Notes: a model not told the origin generated them from the letters alone. A stretch of 64,000 nucleotides of DNA from Bradyrhizobium sp. NDS-1 (GCF_032918005.1 NZ_CP136628.1:1287501-1351500); one strand, 5' to 3'. Shown: positions 1 to 9,114, counted from the first letter of the stretch. A program made the numbers and translations.

Positions 1-1046
1 CGCAGATCGGCATGATCACGCTGGCCTTCCAGTTCACCGCCTCGCTGCTGCAGCCGGTGGTCGGGCACTACACCGACAAGAAGGCGCAGCCCTATTCGCT
101 GGCGATCGGCATGGCCTCGACCTTCTTCGGCCTCTTGCTGCTCAGCGCCGCGCATCAATATCTCGTCATTCTCGTTGCGGCCGCGCTGGTCGGTCTCGGC
201 TCTGCGGTGTTTCACCCGGAGTCCGCACGCATCGCGCGGCTCGCCTCCGGCGGTCGCTACGGTTTTGCGCAATCGGTGTTCCAGCTCGGCGGCAGTTTCG
301 GCACCTCGATGGGACCGGTGCTGGCGGCGCTGATCGTCGTGCCGTTCGGGCAGGGCAGCATCGCCTGGTTCTCCTCGATCGCGTTCCTGGCGATCCTCAT
401 CCTCTGGCGCATCGGCCGCTGGTATGCGCCGCAGATCAAGGCGAAGAAGTCGGTGGCGCTTCAGTCCCATCCCGACGCGCCGAGCCCGCGACGCGTCGCC
501 GTTGCGCTGCTCGTTCTGGTCGCGCTGCTGTTCTCAAAGCAGCTCTACGTGTCGAGCCTGTCGAGCTACTATATCTTCTATCTGATCGACCGCTTCGGCG
601 TCTCCACGCAGGCGGCGCAGATGTATCTCTTCATCTTCCTCGCGGCGAACGCGGTCGGCGCGTTTCTGGGAGGTCCCTTGGGCGATCGTTTCGGCCGCAA
701 GATCGTGATCTGGATTTCGATCCTGGGCGCGTTGCCGTTCACGCTGGCGCTGCCCTATGCCGGGCTCGCTGCGAGCGCTGTGCTGTCAGTCGTCATCGGC
801 TTGATCATCTCCTCGACGACGTCGTCGATCATCGTGTTCGCGCAGGAGCTGGTGCCACATCGCTTCGGCATGATCTCCGGCGTGTTCTTCGGCGTCGCCT
901 TCGGCATCGGGGGGCTGGGAGCTGCCGTGCTCGGCAAGCTCGCCGATCACACCTCGATCGAGTTCGTCTACCAGGTCTGCGCCTATCTGCCGGCGATCGG
1001 CCTGCTTGCGGTGTTTCTGCCCAGGCTGCCCCGGCACACCCGTTAA
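1..1046 (+). CDS. MFS transporter, fosmidomycin-resistance (Fsr) type, 5' partial
   Basis: Inner-membrane drug:proton antiporter of the major facilitator superfamily. The reading frame is open back to base 3 (codons for Q-I-G precede the first ATG at 12), so the true start lies left of the window and at least one N-terminal helix is missing. The visible 344 residues hold about ten hydrophobic segments. The run around residues 8-35 (FTASLLQPVVGHYTDKK) and the later AVFHPESARIA are typical of Fsr-like exporters, and GDRFGRK near residue 222 is the second-half MFS loop motif. Fsr proteins give resistance to fosmidomycin when overexpressed; the natural substrate here is unknown. The gene ends with TAA and no strong terminator is visible before the next gene. 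Confidence 0.88.
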   Translation, partial: QIGMITLAFQFTASLLQPVVGHYTDKKAQPYSLAIGMASTFFGLLLLSAAHQYLVILVAAALVGLGSAVFHPESARIARLASGGRYGFAQSVFQLGGSFGTSMGPVLAALIVVPFGQGSIAWFSSIAFLAILILWRIGRWYAPQIKAKKSVALQSHPDAPSPRRVAVALLVLVALLFSKQLYVSSLSSYYIFYLIDRFGVSTQAAQMYLFIFLAANAVGAFLGGPLGDRFGRKIVIWISILGALPFTLALPYAGLAASAVLSVVIGLIISSTTSSIIVFAQELVPHRFGMISGVFFGVAFGIGGLGAAVLGKLADHTSIEFVYQVCAYLPAIGLLAVFLPRLPRHTR

Positions 1047-1272
1047 CAAATCCTGCTTCGCTGCATTGCGGCTTCATCAATCGTTAGCAATTGCGGCGCG
1101 CGACCGCCGCATTTTTGCAACGCTCCAGCCGCATCCGCGTGTGAGGTGAGAAAAAATCAACCTTAAAAATTAGGGTTAAGTGGCGCTTAAACATTTGCTG
1201 GCATCGTCCCTCCGTGAGTTTCCAGAACGTGAGGCCTGCGTATTTGCCTCACCGGCCAAAAGGACGAAGCCA

Positions 1273-2103
1273 ATGCGTAGCGTTAAGTCTCTCCTTGCCG
1301 CGGGTGCGGCAACCCTGATCTCGTCGATGGCGTTCGCCGCCGATATGCCGATCGCGGCGCCCCCTCCCATGTACGCGCCGCCGGCTCCGCCCGCCGATTT
1401 TGGCGGCTGGTATCTCCGTGGCGATATCGGCATGACCAACCAGAGCGCCAAGCGCATCGAGAGCGCCCTGCCGGCTGGATTTTCGAAGACAACCGAGGGC
1501 GTCGGCTTTGACTCTTCGCCGCTGTTTGGCCTCGGCGCCGGCTACCGCTTCAACAACTGGTTTCGTGCCGACGTGATCGGCCAGTACCGCGGCAAGGCTA
1601 ACTTGCACGGCAGCGACAACGTGGTTGGACCCGGCTTCGTCGGCGTCAACAATTACAGCGGCAGCAAGTCCGAGTGGGTCGTCATGGCCAACGCCTATGT
1701 CGATCTCGGCACCTGGTGGTGCATCACCCCGTTCATCGGCGCGGGTGTCGGTGGCTCCTACAACAAGATCAGCGGCTTCCGCGACGACGGCGTGTCCTAC
1801 AACCCGCTGCTCAACAACAGCGTTGCCTACTTCGGCGACCACGGAAAGTGGAACCTCGCCTGGGCCGCTCACGCCGGTCTCGCCTACAAGGTCAATCCCG
1901 GGTTCACCGTCGAACTCGCCTACAGCTACATGAACCTCGGCGACGCGGCGCCCGGCAACTACCGCTTGTTCGACAACAGCGCCTCGGGCCCGACGTCGAT
2001 CAAGATCAGGGACATCACCTCGCACGACGTCAAGATCGGCGTCCGCTGGGATCTCAACAGCCCGCCGGCCTACATGCCGCCGCCGCTGGTCACCAAGGGC
2101 TGA
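1273..2103 (+). CDS. Outer-membrane beta-barrel protein (Omp25/31-like)
   Basis: A 276-residue outer-membrane protein. I chose the ATG at 1273 rather than the upstream in-frame start at 1180 because it follows an AGGA ribosome site and begins a clear signal peptide (MRSVKSLLAAG, cleavage probably after AFA at residue 22). The mature part starts with ADMP, common in rhizobial Omp25/31 proteins, then a Pro-rich stretch, then alternating polar/aromatic strands with GGWYLRGDIG near residue 40. The last strand (KIGVRWDL) is followed by a short Pro-rich tail instead of the usual terminal aromatic residue. It sits just before a second barrel protein on the same strand but is separated from it by a strong terminator, so they are probably independent units. 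It likely has a structural role in the envelope. Confidence 0.88.
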   Translation: MRSVKSLLAAGAATLISSMAFAADMPIAAPPPMYAPPAPPADFGGWYLRGDIGMTNQSAKRIESALPAGFSKTTEGVGFDSSPLFGLGAGYRFNNWFRADVIGQYRGKANLHGSDNVVGPGFVGVNNYSGSKSEWVVMANAYVDLGTWWCITPFIGAGVGGSYNKISGFRDDGVSYNPLLNNSVAYFGDHGKWNLAWAAHAGLAYKVNPGFTVELAYSYMNLGDAAPGNYRLFDNSASGPTSIKIRDITSHDVKIGVRWDLNSPPAYMPPPLVTKG

Positions 2104-2131
2104 TCGAAACTTCGATCGGTTAGGACTTCTT

Positions 2132-2162
2132 AACGGCGCGGGATCATCCCGCGCCGTTTTGC
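2132..2162 (+). terminator. Rho-independent terminator after the first barrel gene
   Basis: Perfect 12-bp stem: AACGGCGCGGGA at 2132-2143 pairs with TCCCGCGCCGTT at 2147-2158. It has a 3-base loop and is followed by a short T run. Confidence 0.85.
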
Positions 2163-2271
2163 TTTGCGGATTTTTCATGGCCTGGTCGCGACGAAGGCGG
2201 CCGGCGCAACCATTGGTTAAGGTTAACAGGCGATGATCATCGCAACAGTTCGAGTCCGATGGAGCGTTGCG

Positions 2272-3132
2272 ATGCGTAGGCTGATCTTGGCGGCAGCGAT
2301 GTTGGGGACGGTGTCTGCCGCGCACGCGGCCGACATGCCGGACCTGCCGATTCTGCGCGGCGGCTTTACCGACGGTCTGTCGAAGTCCTCAGTCAATTGG
2401 GAAGGCTTCTATGTCGGTGGTCAATTCGGTTTCGCCACGTCCGAGATGGACTTCAGCCGCGCCCCGAAATCGATGACGGATTTCATGCTGCGCGACAGCA
2501 TCCTGCAGGCGCCGGTTGGTGGTTGGTCGCTGCTGCCGAAGAACCACGTTCAGGGCACGGGATTCGGTGCCTATGTCGGCCGCAATTGGCAGTTCTATGA
2601 CGCCGTGATGGGCGTCGAAGCCAACTACAGCTACATGAACAATCACGGGAGCAGCGCGAGCGATTCCATGACGCGGTTGATCCCAGGTGAAACCGCGCCT
2701 ACGAATCACGTCTACACCTACGATACGACGCTCGGCGGCGGCGCCGCGTTGCAGCTCAAGGACTATGCGACCTTCCGAGGTCGGGTTGGATGGTCCGGCG
2801 GAGACTTCATGCCTTATGCGTTCGGCGGCCTTGCGATCGGACGCGTCGATGTGTCGAGGTTCGCGACGGTGTCGTATCTGAAATACGACGACTTTACGGA
2901 TCCGAACACCGGCGTCACGACGCGCACGACCATCGATTCAGGTACGATGACGCAGACTGAGCGGCGTGCGAACAGCTTCATCTACGGATGGACGGCGGGC
3001 ATCGGTATCGAATACGCTCTGCTCAACTGCTTGATCCTCCGCGGCGAGTGGGAGCATGTCGGGTTCTCGAACGCCAAGAACATCTCGGTCAACTTGAACA
3101 ATTTCCGCGTGGGTGCCGGCTACAAATTCTAA
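2272..3132 (+). CDS. Outer-membrane beta-barrel protein
   Basis: A 286-residue predicted outer-membrane barrel. The start at 2272 gives a clean signal peptide (MRRLILAAAMLGTVSAAHA, cleavage before ADMP); the in-frame ATG at 2233 would add a non-signal extension and is less likely. The mature protein has WEGFYVGGQFGFATS near residue 45, repeated amphipathic strands and a C-terminal FRVGAGYKF, whose final Phe matches the usual barrel-assembly signal. The family resembles rhizobial Omp25/RopB-like porins. It differs from its upstream neighbour in having a classic C-terminus. It is probably transcribed alone: a terminator precedes it, and the downstream GST gene begins 72 bases after its stop. 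Confidence 0.87.
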   Translation: MRRLILAAAMLGTVSAAHAADMPDLPILRGGFTDGLSKSSVNWEGFYVGGQFGFATSEMDFSRAPKSMTDFMLRDSILQAPVGGWSLLPKNHVQGTGFGAYVGRNWQFYDAVMGVEANYSYMNNHGSSASDSMTRLIPGETAPTNHVYTYDTTLGGGAALQLKDYATFRGRVGWSGGDFMPYAFGGLAIGRVDVSRFATVSYLKYDDFTDPNTGVTTRTTIDSGTMTQTERRANSFIYGWTAGIGIEYALLNCLILRGEWEHVGFSNAKNISVNLNNFRVGAGYKF

Positions 3133-3204
3133 GCCCGCGTTCGCAGCCGGTTGACACAGCTTCGTCGTCCTGATGCTCTGTCGCTGCAAAGCGGGGCGGC
3201 AGCG

Positions 3205-3795
3205 ATGAAGATCTACGGCGACAGCAATTCCGGCAATTGCCTCAAGGTGAAGTGGGTCTGCGACAAGCTCGCATTGCCCTATCAGTGGATCGAGATCGAC
3301 ACCCGCAAGGGCGAGACCCGCACGCCGCAATTCCTTGGGATGAACGGCGCCGGCCAGGTGCCGACGATCGCCTTCGACGACGGCCGCGCGCTGGCGCAAT
3401 CCAATGCCATCATCCGCTATCTCGCCCGCGACAGCGCGCTCGTTCCGCGCGATGCCTTCGCTGCGGCCAAGATGGATGAATGGCTGTTCTGGGAGCAGTA
3501 CAGCCACGAGCCCTATATCGCGGTGTGCCGCTTCGGTCTCGTCTATCTCGGCAAGGATGCGTCCGAGCTGGATCCCGAGAAGGTGAAGCGCGGCTATGCG
3601 GCGCTCGACCGCATGGAGCAGCATCTGGCTGCCAGCAGCTTCTTCGCCGGCGAGGATGTTTCACTCGCCGATGTCTCGCTGCTCGCCTATACCCGCGTGG
3701 CGCATGAAGGCGGCTTCGACCTCGGCCGTTATGCTTCCGTCCGCCGCTGGATCGGCGAAGTCGAAGCGTTTCTCGGCCTTCCGCCGGCGCGCTGA
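3205..3795 (+). CDS. Glutathione S-transferase family protein
   Basis: A 196-residue cytosolic GST. Its N-terminal thioredoxin-like domain (about 1-80) carries GDSNSGNCLKV at the glutathione site, QVPTI with the cis-proline, and QSNAIIRYLA, the position of the gamma-glutamyl-binding Ser. The C-terminal half is the usual helical substrate domain. The start at 3205 is the family-typical MKIYG; the open frame reaches back to 3151 without a ribosome site. The gene lies 15 bases before a GNAT acetyltransferase, so the two probably form a small operon. GSTs conjugate or isomerise electrophiles; the specific substrate cannot be read from sequence. Confidence 0.9.
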   Translation: MKIYGDSNSGNCLKVKWVCDKLALPYQWIEIDTRKGETRTPQFLGMNGAGQVPTIAFDDGRALAQSNAIIRYLARDSALVPRDAFAAAKMDEWLFWEQYSHEPYIAVCRFGLVYLGKDASELDPEKVKRGYAALDRMEQHLAASSFFAGEDVSLADVSLLAYTRVAHEGGFDLGRYASVRRWIGEVEAFLGLPPAR

Positions 3796-3810
3796 CGTGG
3801 AGTTTTCGCC

Positions 3811-4275
3811 ATGAGCGCCGAGTCCGTCTCCATTCGCCGAGCGCGCCGCGACGACGTTCCCGCGATCGTGGCGATGCTCGCCGACGATCATCTCGGCCGC
3901 GGGCGCGAGCGTGTCGAGGATCCGTTGCCCGCTGCCTATTACGACGCATTCGCGCGGGTCGCGCGTGATCCGAATCTGGCGCTCGTGGTGGCCGAGATCG
4001 AGGGCAGGGTGGTCGGCTGCCTGCAACTCGCTGTTCTGCCGGGCATCAGCTCGCAAGGCGGCGTGCGCGGCCTTCTCGAAGACGTGCGGGTTGCCACTGA
4101 TTGTCGCAGCCGCGGGATCGGCGAGCGCTTGGTGCAGTGGGCAATCACGGAAGCAAAGGCGCGCGGCTGCAGCCTGGTCGAACTGCTGACGCATCAGACG
4201 CGCGTCGATGCGCAGCGATTCTACAAACGGCTCGGATTCACAGCGAGCCACGTCGGCATGACTGTCCGCTTTTGA
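3811..4275 (+). CDS. GNAT family N-acetyltransferase
   Basis: A 154-residue GNAT acetyltransferase using acetyl-CoA. The core is seen as LLEDVRVATDCRSRGIGERLVQ split over residues 85-110, where R-S-R-G-I-G is the pyrophosphate-binding motif A. It is followed by RFYKRLGF, the typical motif B ending. The acceptor substrate is unknown. It lies 15 bases after the GST gene on the same strand and probably shares its transcript. No terminator with a T run is evident after the stop. Confidence 0.88.
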   Translation: MSAESVSIRRARRDDVPAIVAMLADDHLGRGRERVEDPLPAAYYDAFARVARDPNLALVVAEIEGRVVGCLQLAVLPGISSQGGVRGLLEDVRVATDCRSRGIGERLVQWAITEAKARGCSLVELLTHQTRVDAQRFYKRLGFTASHVGMTVRF

Positions 4276-4435
4276 GCCAGTTGCTTGCGGGCCTTGCGCA
4301 ATCAGCAAATTCAGGTCGCGCATTCGTTCATGTTAAGAGGCGGTAAACTACCCGTCGGTCGTTCACGTTGATGAAGGAACGATCGGTGCTACGGCGGCAT
4401 CTAGCCACCGGGCTCGGCTCGGTTCGGGGATTTCA

Positions 4436-4642
4436 ATGACAAGCTATTCGATGGTCAAGGTCGGCAACGACTATGTCGTGCAGGCTAATGACCAGTGCAT
4501 TTTGAAAGTCGGCAGCCGCCGCAAGGCCGCGCAATTGATCAGTGAAGCCACGGACTTGCTCAATGCGCTCGCCGTCGTTGAATCCCCTGGTATCGCAGCG
4601 GAATCACCGTCAAGCCGCCGTGAGGCGCCGGAACTTCCTTGA
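4436..4642 (+). CDS. Conserved small hypothetical protein (68 aa)
   Basis: Short protein of unknown function. The first 45 residues look like a compact folded unit (MVKVGNDYVVQANDQCILKV, then a basic stretch GSRRKAAQLI and an amphipathic helix). The tail is Pro/Ser/Glu rich and probably disordered. There is no signal peptide or membrane segment. It stands between the GNAT gene and the serC leader region. I believe it is real because the codon pattern is consistent and the protein starts with a plausible beta-strand pair. I do not recognise the family. Confidence 0.6.
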   Translation: MTSYSMVKVGNDYVVQANDQCILKVGSRRKAAQLISEATDLLNALAVVESPGIAAESPSSRREAPELP

Positions 4643-4657
4643 CTGCCCCTCCCGATT

Positions 4658-4721
4658 CCCGTATCAGCCGCGGCGGGACACCTCCCCCCAACGGGAGGCT
4701 TACTATCTGGAAGGGTAGATC
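4658..4721 (+). promoter_or_regulatory. Candidate serC leader RNA (alphaproteobacterial serC motif)
   Basis: Immediately upstream of serC the DNA reads GGCGGGACACC, then a hairpin CCTCCC (4681-4686) / GGGAGG (4693-4698), then CTTACT, ending about 20 bases before the ATG. The position and the GGGACACC...GGGAGGCTTACT pattern match my memory of the serC RNA motif described in alphaproteobacteria. No ligand is known for that motif. The assignment rests on memory and position, not on a covariance model. Confidence 0.55.
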
Positions 4722-5894
4722 ATGACTGTAGCGAAGCCCGCTTCGCGGCCGAACGTGCCGCATTTCTCCTCCGGCCCCTGCGCCAAGCGCCCCGGCTGGA
4801 ACGCACAAAATCTCAAGGACGCAGCGCTCGGCCGCTCGCATCGCGCGAAGGTCGGCAAGACCAAGCTCAAGCTCGCGATCGATCTGACGCGCGAAGTGCT
4901 CGAGGTGCCCGCCGATTACCGCATCGGGATCGTGCCGGCATCCGATACCGGCGCGGTCGAGATGGCGCTGTGGTCGCTGCTCGGTGCACGGCCCGTCACC
5001 ACGCTCGCCTGGGAATCCTTCGGCGAAGGCTGGGTCAGTGACATCGTCAAGGAATTGAAGCTCAAGGACGTCGCCAAGCTGAACGCGGCTTACGGTGAGA
5101 TTCCCGATCTGTCGAAGGTCGATCCCGCGAGCGACGTCGTCTTCACCTGGAACGGCACCACCTCTGGCGTGCGCGTGCCGAACGCCGACTGGATCAAGGC
5201 GGATCGCGAAGGCCTGACCATCTGCGACGCGACGTCGGCCGCATTCGCCCAGCCGCTCGACTGGGCCAAGCTCGACGTGGTCACCTTCTCCTGGCAGAAG
5301 GCGCTCGGCGGCGAGGCTGCGCACGGCATGCTGATCCTCTCGCCCCGCGCCGTGGAGCGGCTCGAGACCTACAAGCCGGCCTGGCCGATGCCGAAGATCT
5401 TCCGCATGACCAAGGGCGGCAAGATCAATGAAGGCATCTTCGTCGGCGAGACCATCAACACGCCGTCGATGCTCTGCGTCGAGGATTATTTGGACGCGCT
5501 GAACTGGGCCAAGTCGATCGGCGGCCTCAAGGCGCTGATCGCGCGTGCCGACGCCAACACCAAGGTGCTCGCCGACTGGAAGGCGAAGACGCCGTGGATC
5601 GACTTCCTGGCCAAGGATGCCGCGATCCGCTCCAACACCTCGGTGTGCCTGAAGTTCACCGATCCCGCCATCACCTCGCTCTCCGAGGACGCGCAGGCCG
5701 ACTTCAGCAAGAAGCTGGTCGCGCTGGTCGAGAAGGAAGGCGCCGGCTACGACTTCGCCTATTACCGCGACGCGCCGGCCGGTCTGCGCATCTGGTGCGG
5801 CGCCACGGTGGAGGCCAAGGACGTCGAGCTGCTGACGCAGTGGATCGATTGGGCCTTTGCCGAGACCAAGGCCGCGCTCGCCAAGGCGGCCTGA
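4722..5894 (+). CDS. serC: Phosphoserine aminotransferase
   Basis: A 390-residue PLP enzyme that converts 3-phosphohydroxypyruvate and glutamate to phosphoserine and 2-oxoglutarate, the second step of serine synthesis. It belongs to the longer alphaproteobacterial SerC type. Visible signatures are [13 protein letters not shown] at the N-terminus, the TWNGTTSGV substrate loop near residue 145, and [14 protein letters not shown] near residue 195, where the Lys forms the PLP aldimine. serA follows on the same strand, separated by a palindromic repeat. A candidate serC RNA leader precedes the ATG, so control is probably post-initiation. Confidence 0.96.
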   Translation: MTVAKPASRPNVPHFSSGPCAKRPGWNAQNLKDAALGRSHRAKVGKTKLKLAIDLTREVLEVPADYRIGIVPASDTGAVEMALWSLLGARPVTTLAWESFGEGWVSDIVKELKLKDVAKLNAAYGEIPDLSKVDPASDVVFTWNGTTSGVRVPNADWIKADREGLTICDATSAAFAQPLDWAKLDVVTFSWQKALGGEAAHGMLILSPRAVERLETYKPAWPMPKIFRMTKGGKINEGIFVGETINTPSMLCVEDYLDALNWAKSIGGLKALIARADANTKVLADWKAKTPWIDFLAKDAAIRSNTSVCLKFTDPAITSLSEDAQADFSKKLVALVEKEGAGYDFAYYRDAPAGLRIWCGATVEAKDVELLTQWIDWAFAETKAALAKAA

Positions 5895-5900
5895 GTTCTT

Positions 5901-6046
5901 ACCCTCCCCTGGAGGGGGAGGGTCGACGCACCGTTAGGTGCGGCGGGGTGGGGTGATCTCTCCACACGGCGCACCGGCAATTTTCTTTGTTGCAGCTTCA
6001 CCCCACCCCGGCGCTTCGCGCCGACCCTCCCCCTCCAGGGGAGGGT
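5901..6046. repeat. Palindromic intergenic repeat, family A (copy 1)
   Basis: A 146-bp element whose ends are perfect 25-bp inverted repeats: 5901-5925 begins ACCCTCCCCTGGAGGGGGAG and is the exact reverse complement of 6022-6046. The interior also pairs (GCGGGGTGGGGTGA against TCACCCCACCCC). It fills the serC-serA gap. A second copy lies at 23692-23845. No coding capacity; this is a MITE/REP-like element. Confidence 0.9.
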
Positions 6047-6065
6047 GTGAAGGAAAACACCCCCC

Positions 6066-7655
6066 ATGACCAAACCCAAAGTTCTCATTTCCGACGCGCT
6101 CTCCCCCGCCGCCGTGCAGATCTTCAAAGACCGCGGCGTCGAGGTCGACTTCCAGCCCAACCTCGGCAAGGACAAGGACAAGCTCGCCGAGATCATCGGC
6201 AACTATGACGGCCTTGCAATCCGCTCCGCGACCAAGGCGACCGCCAAGATCCTGGAGAAGGCGACCAACCTCAAGGTGATCGGCCGCGCCGGCATCGGCG
6301 TCGACAATGTCGAGATCCCCGCCGCCACGGCCAAGGGCATCATCGTGATGAACACGCCGTTCGGCAATTCGATCACGACTGCCGAGCACGCCATCACGCT
6401 GATGCTGGCGCTCGCCCGCGAGATCCCGCAGGCCGACGCCTCGACCCAGGCCGGCAAGTGGGAGAAGAACCGCTTCATGGGCGTCGAGATCACCGGCAAG
6501 GTGCTCGGCGTCGTCGGCTGCGGCAATATCGGCTCGATCGTGGCCGACCGCGCGCTCGGTCTGCGCATGAAGGTGATCGCGTTCGATCCGTTCCTGTCGC
6601 CCGAGCGCGCCAGGGACATCGGCGTCGAGAAGGTCGAGCTCGACGATCTGCTCAAGCGCGCCGACTTCATCACGCTGCACACACCGCTGACCGAGAAGAC
6701 GAAGAACATCATCGATGGGGCCGCAATCGCCAAGATGAAGAAGGGCGTGCGCCTGATCAACTGCGCCCGCGGCGGTCTCGTCGACGAGCAGGCGGTGGTC
6801 GATGCGCTCAATTCCAAGCACATCGCCGGCGCCGCGTTCGACGTCTTCGTCGAGGAGCCCGCCAACAAGAACGTGCTGTTCGGCCATCCCAATGTGATCT
6901 GCACGCCGCATCTCGGCGCCTCCACGACGGAAGCGCAGGAGAACGTCGCGCTCCAGGTCGCCGAGCAGATGTCGGATTACCTGCTCACCGGCGCGATCTC
7001 GAACGCGGTCAACTTCCCCTCGATCACTGCGGAAGAGGCGCCGAAGCTGAAGCCGTTCATCTCGCTCGCCGAGAAGCTCGGCTCGTTTGCCGGCCAGCTC
7101 ACCGAGAGCGGCATCCTCAAGGTCGAGATCACCTATGAGGGCCACGTCGCCGAGATGAAGATCAAGGCGATCACCTCCGCCGTGCTGTCGGGCCTGCTGC
7201 GGCCGATGCTGGGCGAGGTCAACGTGGTGTCGGCGCCCGTCGTCGCCAAGGAGCGCGGCATGGTGGTGGACGAGATCGTCCGTGCCGCCCAGAGCGACTA
7301 TGAAAGCCTGATCACCGTCACGGTCACCACCGAGCGGCAGGAGCGGTCGGTCTCGGGCACGGTCTATGCCGACGGCAAGCCGCGCCTCGTCGATATCAAG
7401 GGCATCCGCGTCGATGCCGAGTTCGGCAAATCGATGATCTACGTGACCAACGAGGACAAGCCGGGCTTCATCGGCCGGTTCGCGAGCCTGCTCGGCGACG
7501 CCAAGCTCAACATCGCGACCTTCCATCTCGGCCGCGTCGCGCCCGGCAGCGATGCCATCGCGCTGGTCGAGGTCGACGGGGCGGTGCCGCCGGATCTGCT
7601 CGCCAAGGTGCAGGCACTGCCGCAAGTCAAGCAGGCCAAGGCGCTGACGTTCTGA
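6066..7655 (+). CDS. serA: D-3-phosphoglycerate dehydrogenase
   Basis: A 529-residue NAD-dependent enzyme that opens serine synthesis by oxidising 3-phosphoglycerate. It is the long form with three parts: a split catalytic domain (about 1-100 and 285-310), the NAD domain with GVVGCGNIGS near residue 150, an intervening domain, and a C-terminal ACT domain (about 455-529, SMIYVTNEDKPGFIGRFASL) that usually senses serine. Catalytic Arg, Glu and His are visible in NCARGGLVDEQAV, DVFVEEPA and TPHLGASTTEAQ. The gene follows serC on the same strand and is closed by a strong terminator at 7801-7834. Confidence 0.97.
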   Translation: MTKPKVLISDALSPAAVQIFKDRGVEVDFQPNLGKDKDKLAEIIGNYDGLAIRSATKATAKILEKATNLKVIGRAGIGVDNVEIPAATAKGIIVMNTPFGNSITTAEHAITLMLALAREIPQADASTQAGKWEKNRFMGVEITGKVLGVVGCGNIGSIVADRALGLRMKVIAFDPFLSPERARDIGVEKVELDDLLKRADFITLHTPLTEKTKNIIDGAAIAKMKKGVRLINCARGGLVDEQAVVDALNSKHIAGAAFDVFVEEPANKNVLFGHPNVICTPHLGASTTEAQENVALQVAEQMSDYLLTGAISNAVNFPSITAEEAPKLKPFISLAEKLGSFAGQLTESGILKVEITYEGHVAEMKIKAITSAVLSGLLRPMLGEVNVVSAPVVAKERGMVVDEIVRAAQSDYESLITVTVTTERQERSVSGTVYADGKPRLVDIKGIRVDAEFGKSMIYVTNEDKPGFIGRFASLLGDAKLNIATFHLGRVAPGSDAIALVEVDGAVPPDLLAKVQALPQVKQAKALTF

Positions 7656-7670
7656 TCAACTCTCACCTTC

Positions 7671-7753
7671 GTCATGGCCGGGCTTGACCCGGCCATCCAC
7701 GCCTTGCTCGCGGAACGAAGAACGTGGATGCCCGGGACAAGCCCGGGCATGAC
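7671..7753. repeat. Palindromic intergenic repeat, family C (copy 1)
   Basis: GTCATGGCCGGGCTTGACCC at the left end pairs with GGGACAAGCCCGGGCATGAC at the right end, around an inner ATCCACG/CGTGGAT pair. Similar copies lie at 15902-15981 and 38795-38886. Confidence 0.85.
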
Positions 7754-7800
7754 GAGCGGATAGAGTGACGCCCGCATCCAAATTCCGACCCGCGGAACAT

Positions 7801-7834
7801 CGCCGCCTCCTTACCGGAGGCGGCGATTTTATTT
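7801..7834 (+). terminator. Rho-independent terminator after serA
   Basis: A 10-bp GC stem (CGCCGCCTCC at 7801-7810, GGAGGCGGCG at 7816-7825) with a 5-base loop, followed by ATTTTATTT. Confidence 0.88.
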
Positions 7835-7911
7835 CTCCCTCAGCCTTCCAACTTTGTGTACCAATGGCGTCAGGACGCTCCGTTCAAATCGTTCGACAAG
7901 GGAGAAAACAC

Positions 7912-9084
7912 ATGCGTGAAGCCGTCATCGTTTCCTATGCGCGCACGGGCCTCGCGAAGTCAGGCCGCGGCGGGTTCAACATCACGCCGCCGATGTCGCT
8001 CGCGGCCCATGCCATTCATCACGCGGTCGACCGCGCCGGCGTCGAGAAGGATTACGTCGAGGACTGCTATCTCGGCAATTGCGCCCATGGCGCGCCGAAT
8101 ATCGGCCGTCAGGCCGCGCTGCTCGCGGGCCTGCCGAAGACCACGGCCGGCGTCTCGGTGAACCGTTTCTGCTCCTCGGGACTGCAGACCATCGCGATGG
8201 CCGCCAACTCGATCCGCTCGGACGGCGCCGACTGCATCGTCGCCGGCGGAGTCGAGAGCATCTCGATGCCGGGCGGCGGCACGCCGAAGGAATCGATCGA
8301 TCCTGAATTGCTCAAGGTCGCGCCTGATATCTTCATGGCGATGATCGACACCGCCGACATCGTCGCCGAGCGCTACAAGCTCAGCCGCGAATACCAGGAC
8401 GAGTTCTCGCTCGAATCGCAGCGCCGCATGGCGGCATCGCAGCAGGCGGGCAAGTACAAGGACGAGATCGTCCCGATGAAGACCAGGATGAAGGTCGTCG
8501 ACAAGCAGACCAAGGCGGAGTCGATCGTCGATTACGTCGTCGACCGCGACGAATGCAATCGCCCCGAGACCACGCTGGAGGGGCTCGCCAAACTCGAGCC
8601 GGTGAAGGGCCCCGGCAAGTTCGTCACCGCCGGCAATGCCAGCCAGCTCTCGGACGGCGCCGCCGCCGTCGTGCTGATGGAAGCCAAGGATGCCGAGAAG
8701 CGCGGCCTCAAGCCGCTCGGCCGTTTCGTCGCCTGGGCGACCGCCGGTTGCGAGCCAGACGAGATGGGCATCGGTCCGGTGTTCGCGATTCCGAAGCTGC
8801 TCAAGCGCACCGGCCTCAAGGTCGACGACATCGATCTGTGGGAGCTCAACGAAGCCTTCGCCAGCCAGTGCCTGTACTGCCGCGACCAGCTCGGCATCGA
8901 CCCCGCCAAGTACAACGTCAATGGCGGCTCGATCGCGATCGGCCATCCTTTCGGCATGACCGGCGCCCGTCTCACCGGCCACCTGCTGCAGGAAGGCGCG
9001 CGCCGCAAGGCCAAGTGGGGCGTGGTGACGATGTGCATCGGCGGCGGCCAGGGCGGCGCCGGGCTGTTCGAAATCTACAGCTGA
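7912..9084 (+). CDS. Acetyl-CoA acetyltransferase (thiolase)
   Basis: A 390-residue thiolase of the acetyl-CoA C-acyltransferase family. It cleaves 3-ketoacyl-CoA or condenses acyl-CoAs, in fatty-acid breakdown or another CoA pathway. The ATG at 7912 follows GGGAGAAAACAC and begins with MREAVIVSYARTG; the open frame to 7765 runs back through the serA terminator and is not coding. The nucleophilic Cys is residue 87 in NRFCSSG. The other catalytic residues are in GHPFGMTGAR and the C-terminal CIGGGQGGAG. It stands alone between two terminators. Substrate chain length is not evident, so I give no symbol. Confidence 0.94.
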   Translation: MREAVIVSYARTGLAKSGRGGFNITPPMSLAAHAIHHAVDRAGVEKDYVEDCYLGNCAHGAPNIGRQAALLAGLPKTTAGVSVNRFCSSGLQTIAMAANSIRSDGADCIVAGGVESISMPGGGTPKESIDPELLKVAPDIFMAMIDTADIVAERYKLSREYQDEFSLESQRRMAASQQAGKYKDEIVPMKTRMKVVDKQTKAESIVDYVVDRDECNRPETTLEGLAKLEPVKGPGKFVTAGNASQLSDGAAAVVLMEAKDAEKRGLKPLGRFVAWATAGCEPDEMGIGPVFAIPKLLKRTGLKVDDIDLWELNEAFASQCLYCRDQLGIDPAKYNVNGGSIAIGHPFGMTGARLTGHLLQEGARRKAKWGVVTMCIGGGQGGAGLFEIYS

Positions 9085-9114
9085 GACGATCCGCTTTCCA
9101 AGGAAAGACGACAG

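Noticed and set aside
5934..7625. 563-codon open frame antisense to serA
   Set aside because: Antisense shadow of a highly conserved gene, also covering part of a repeat element.
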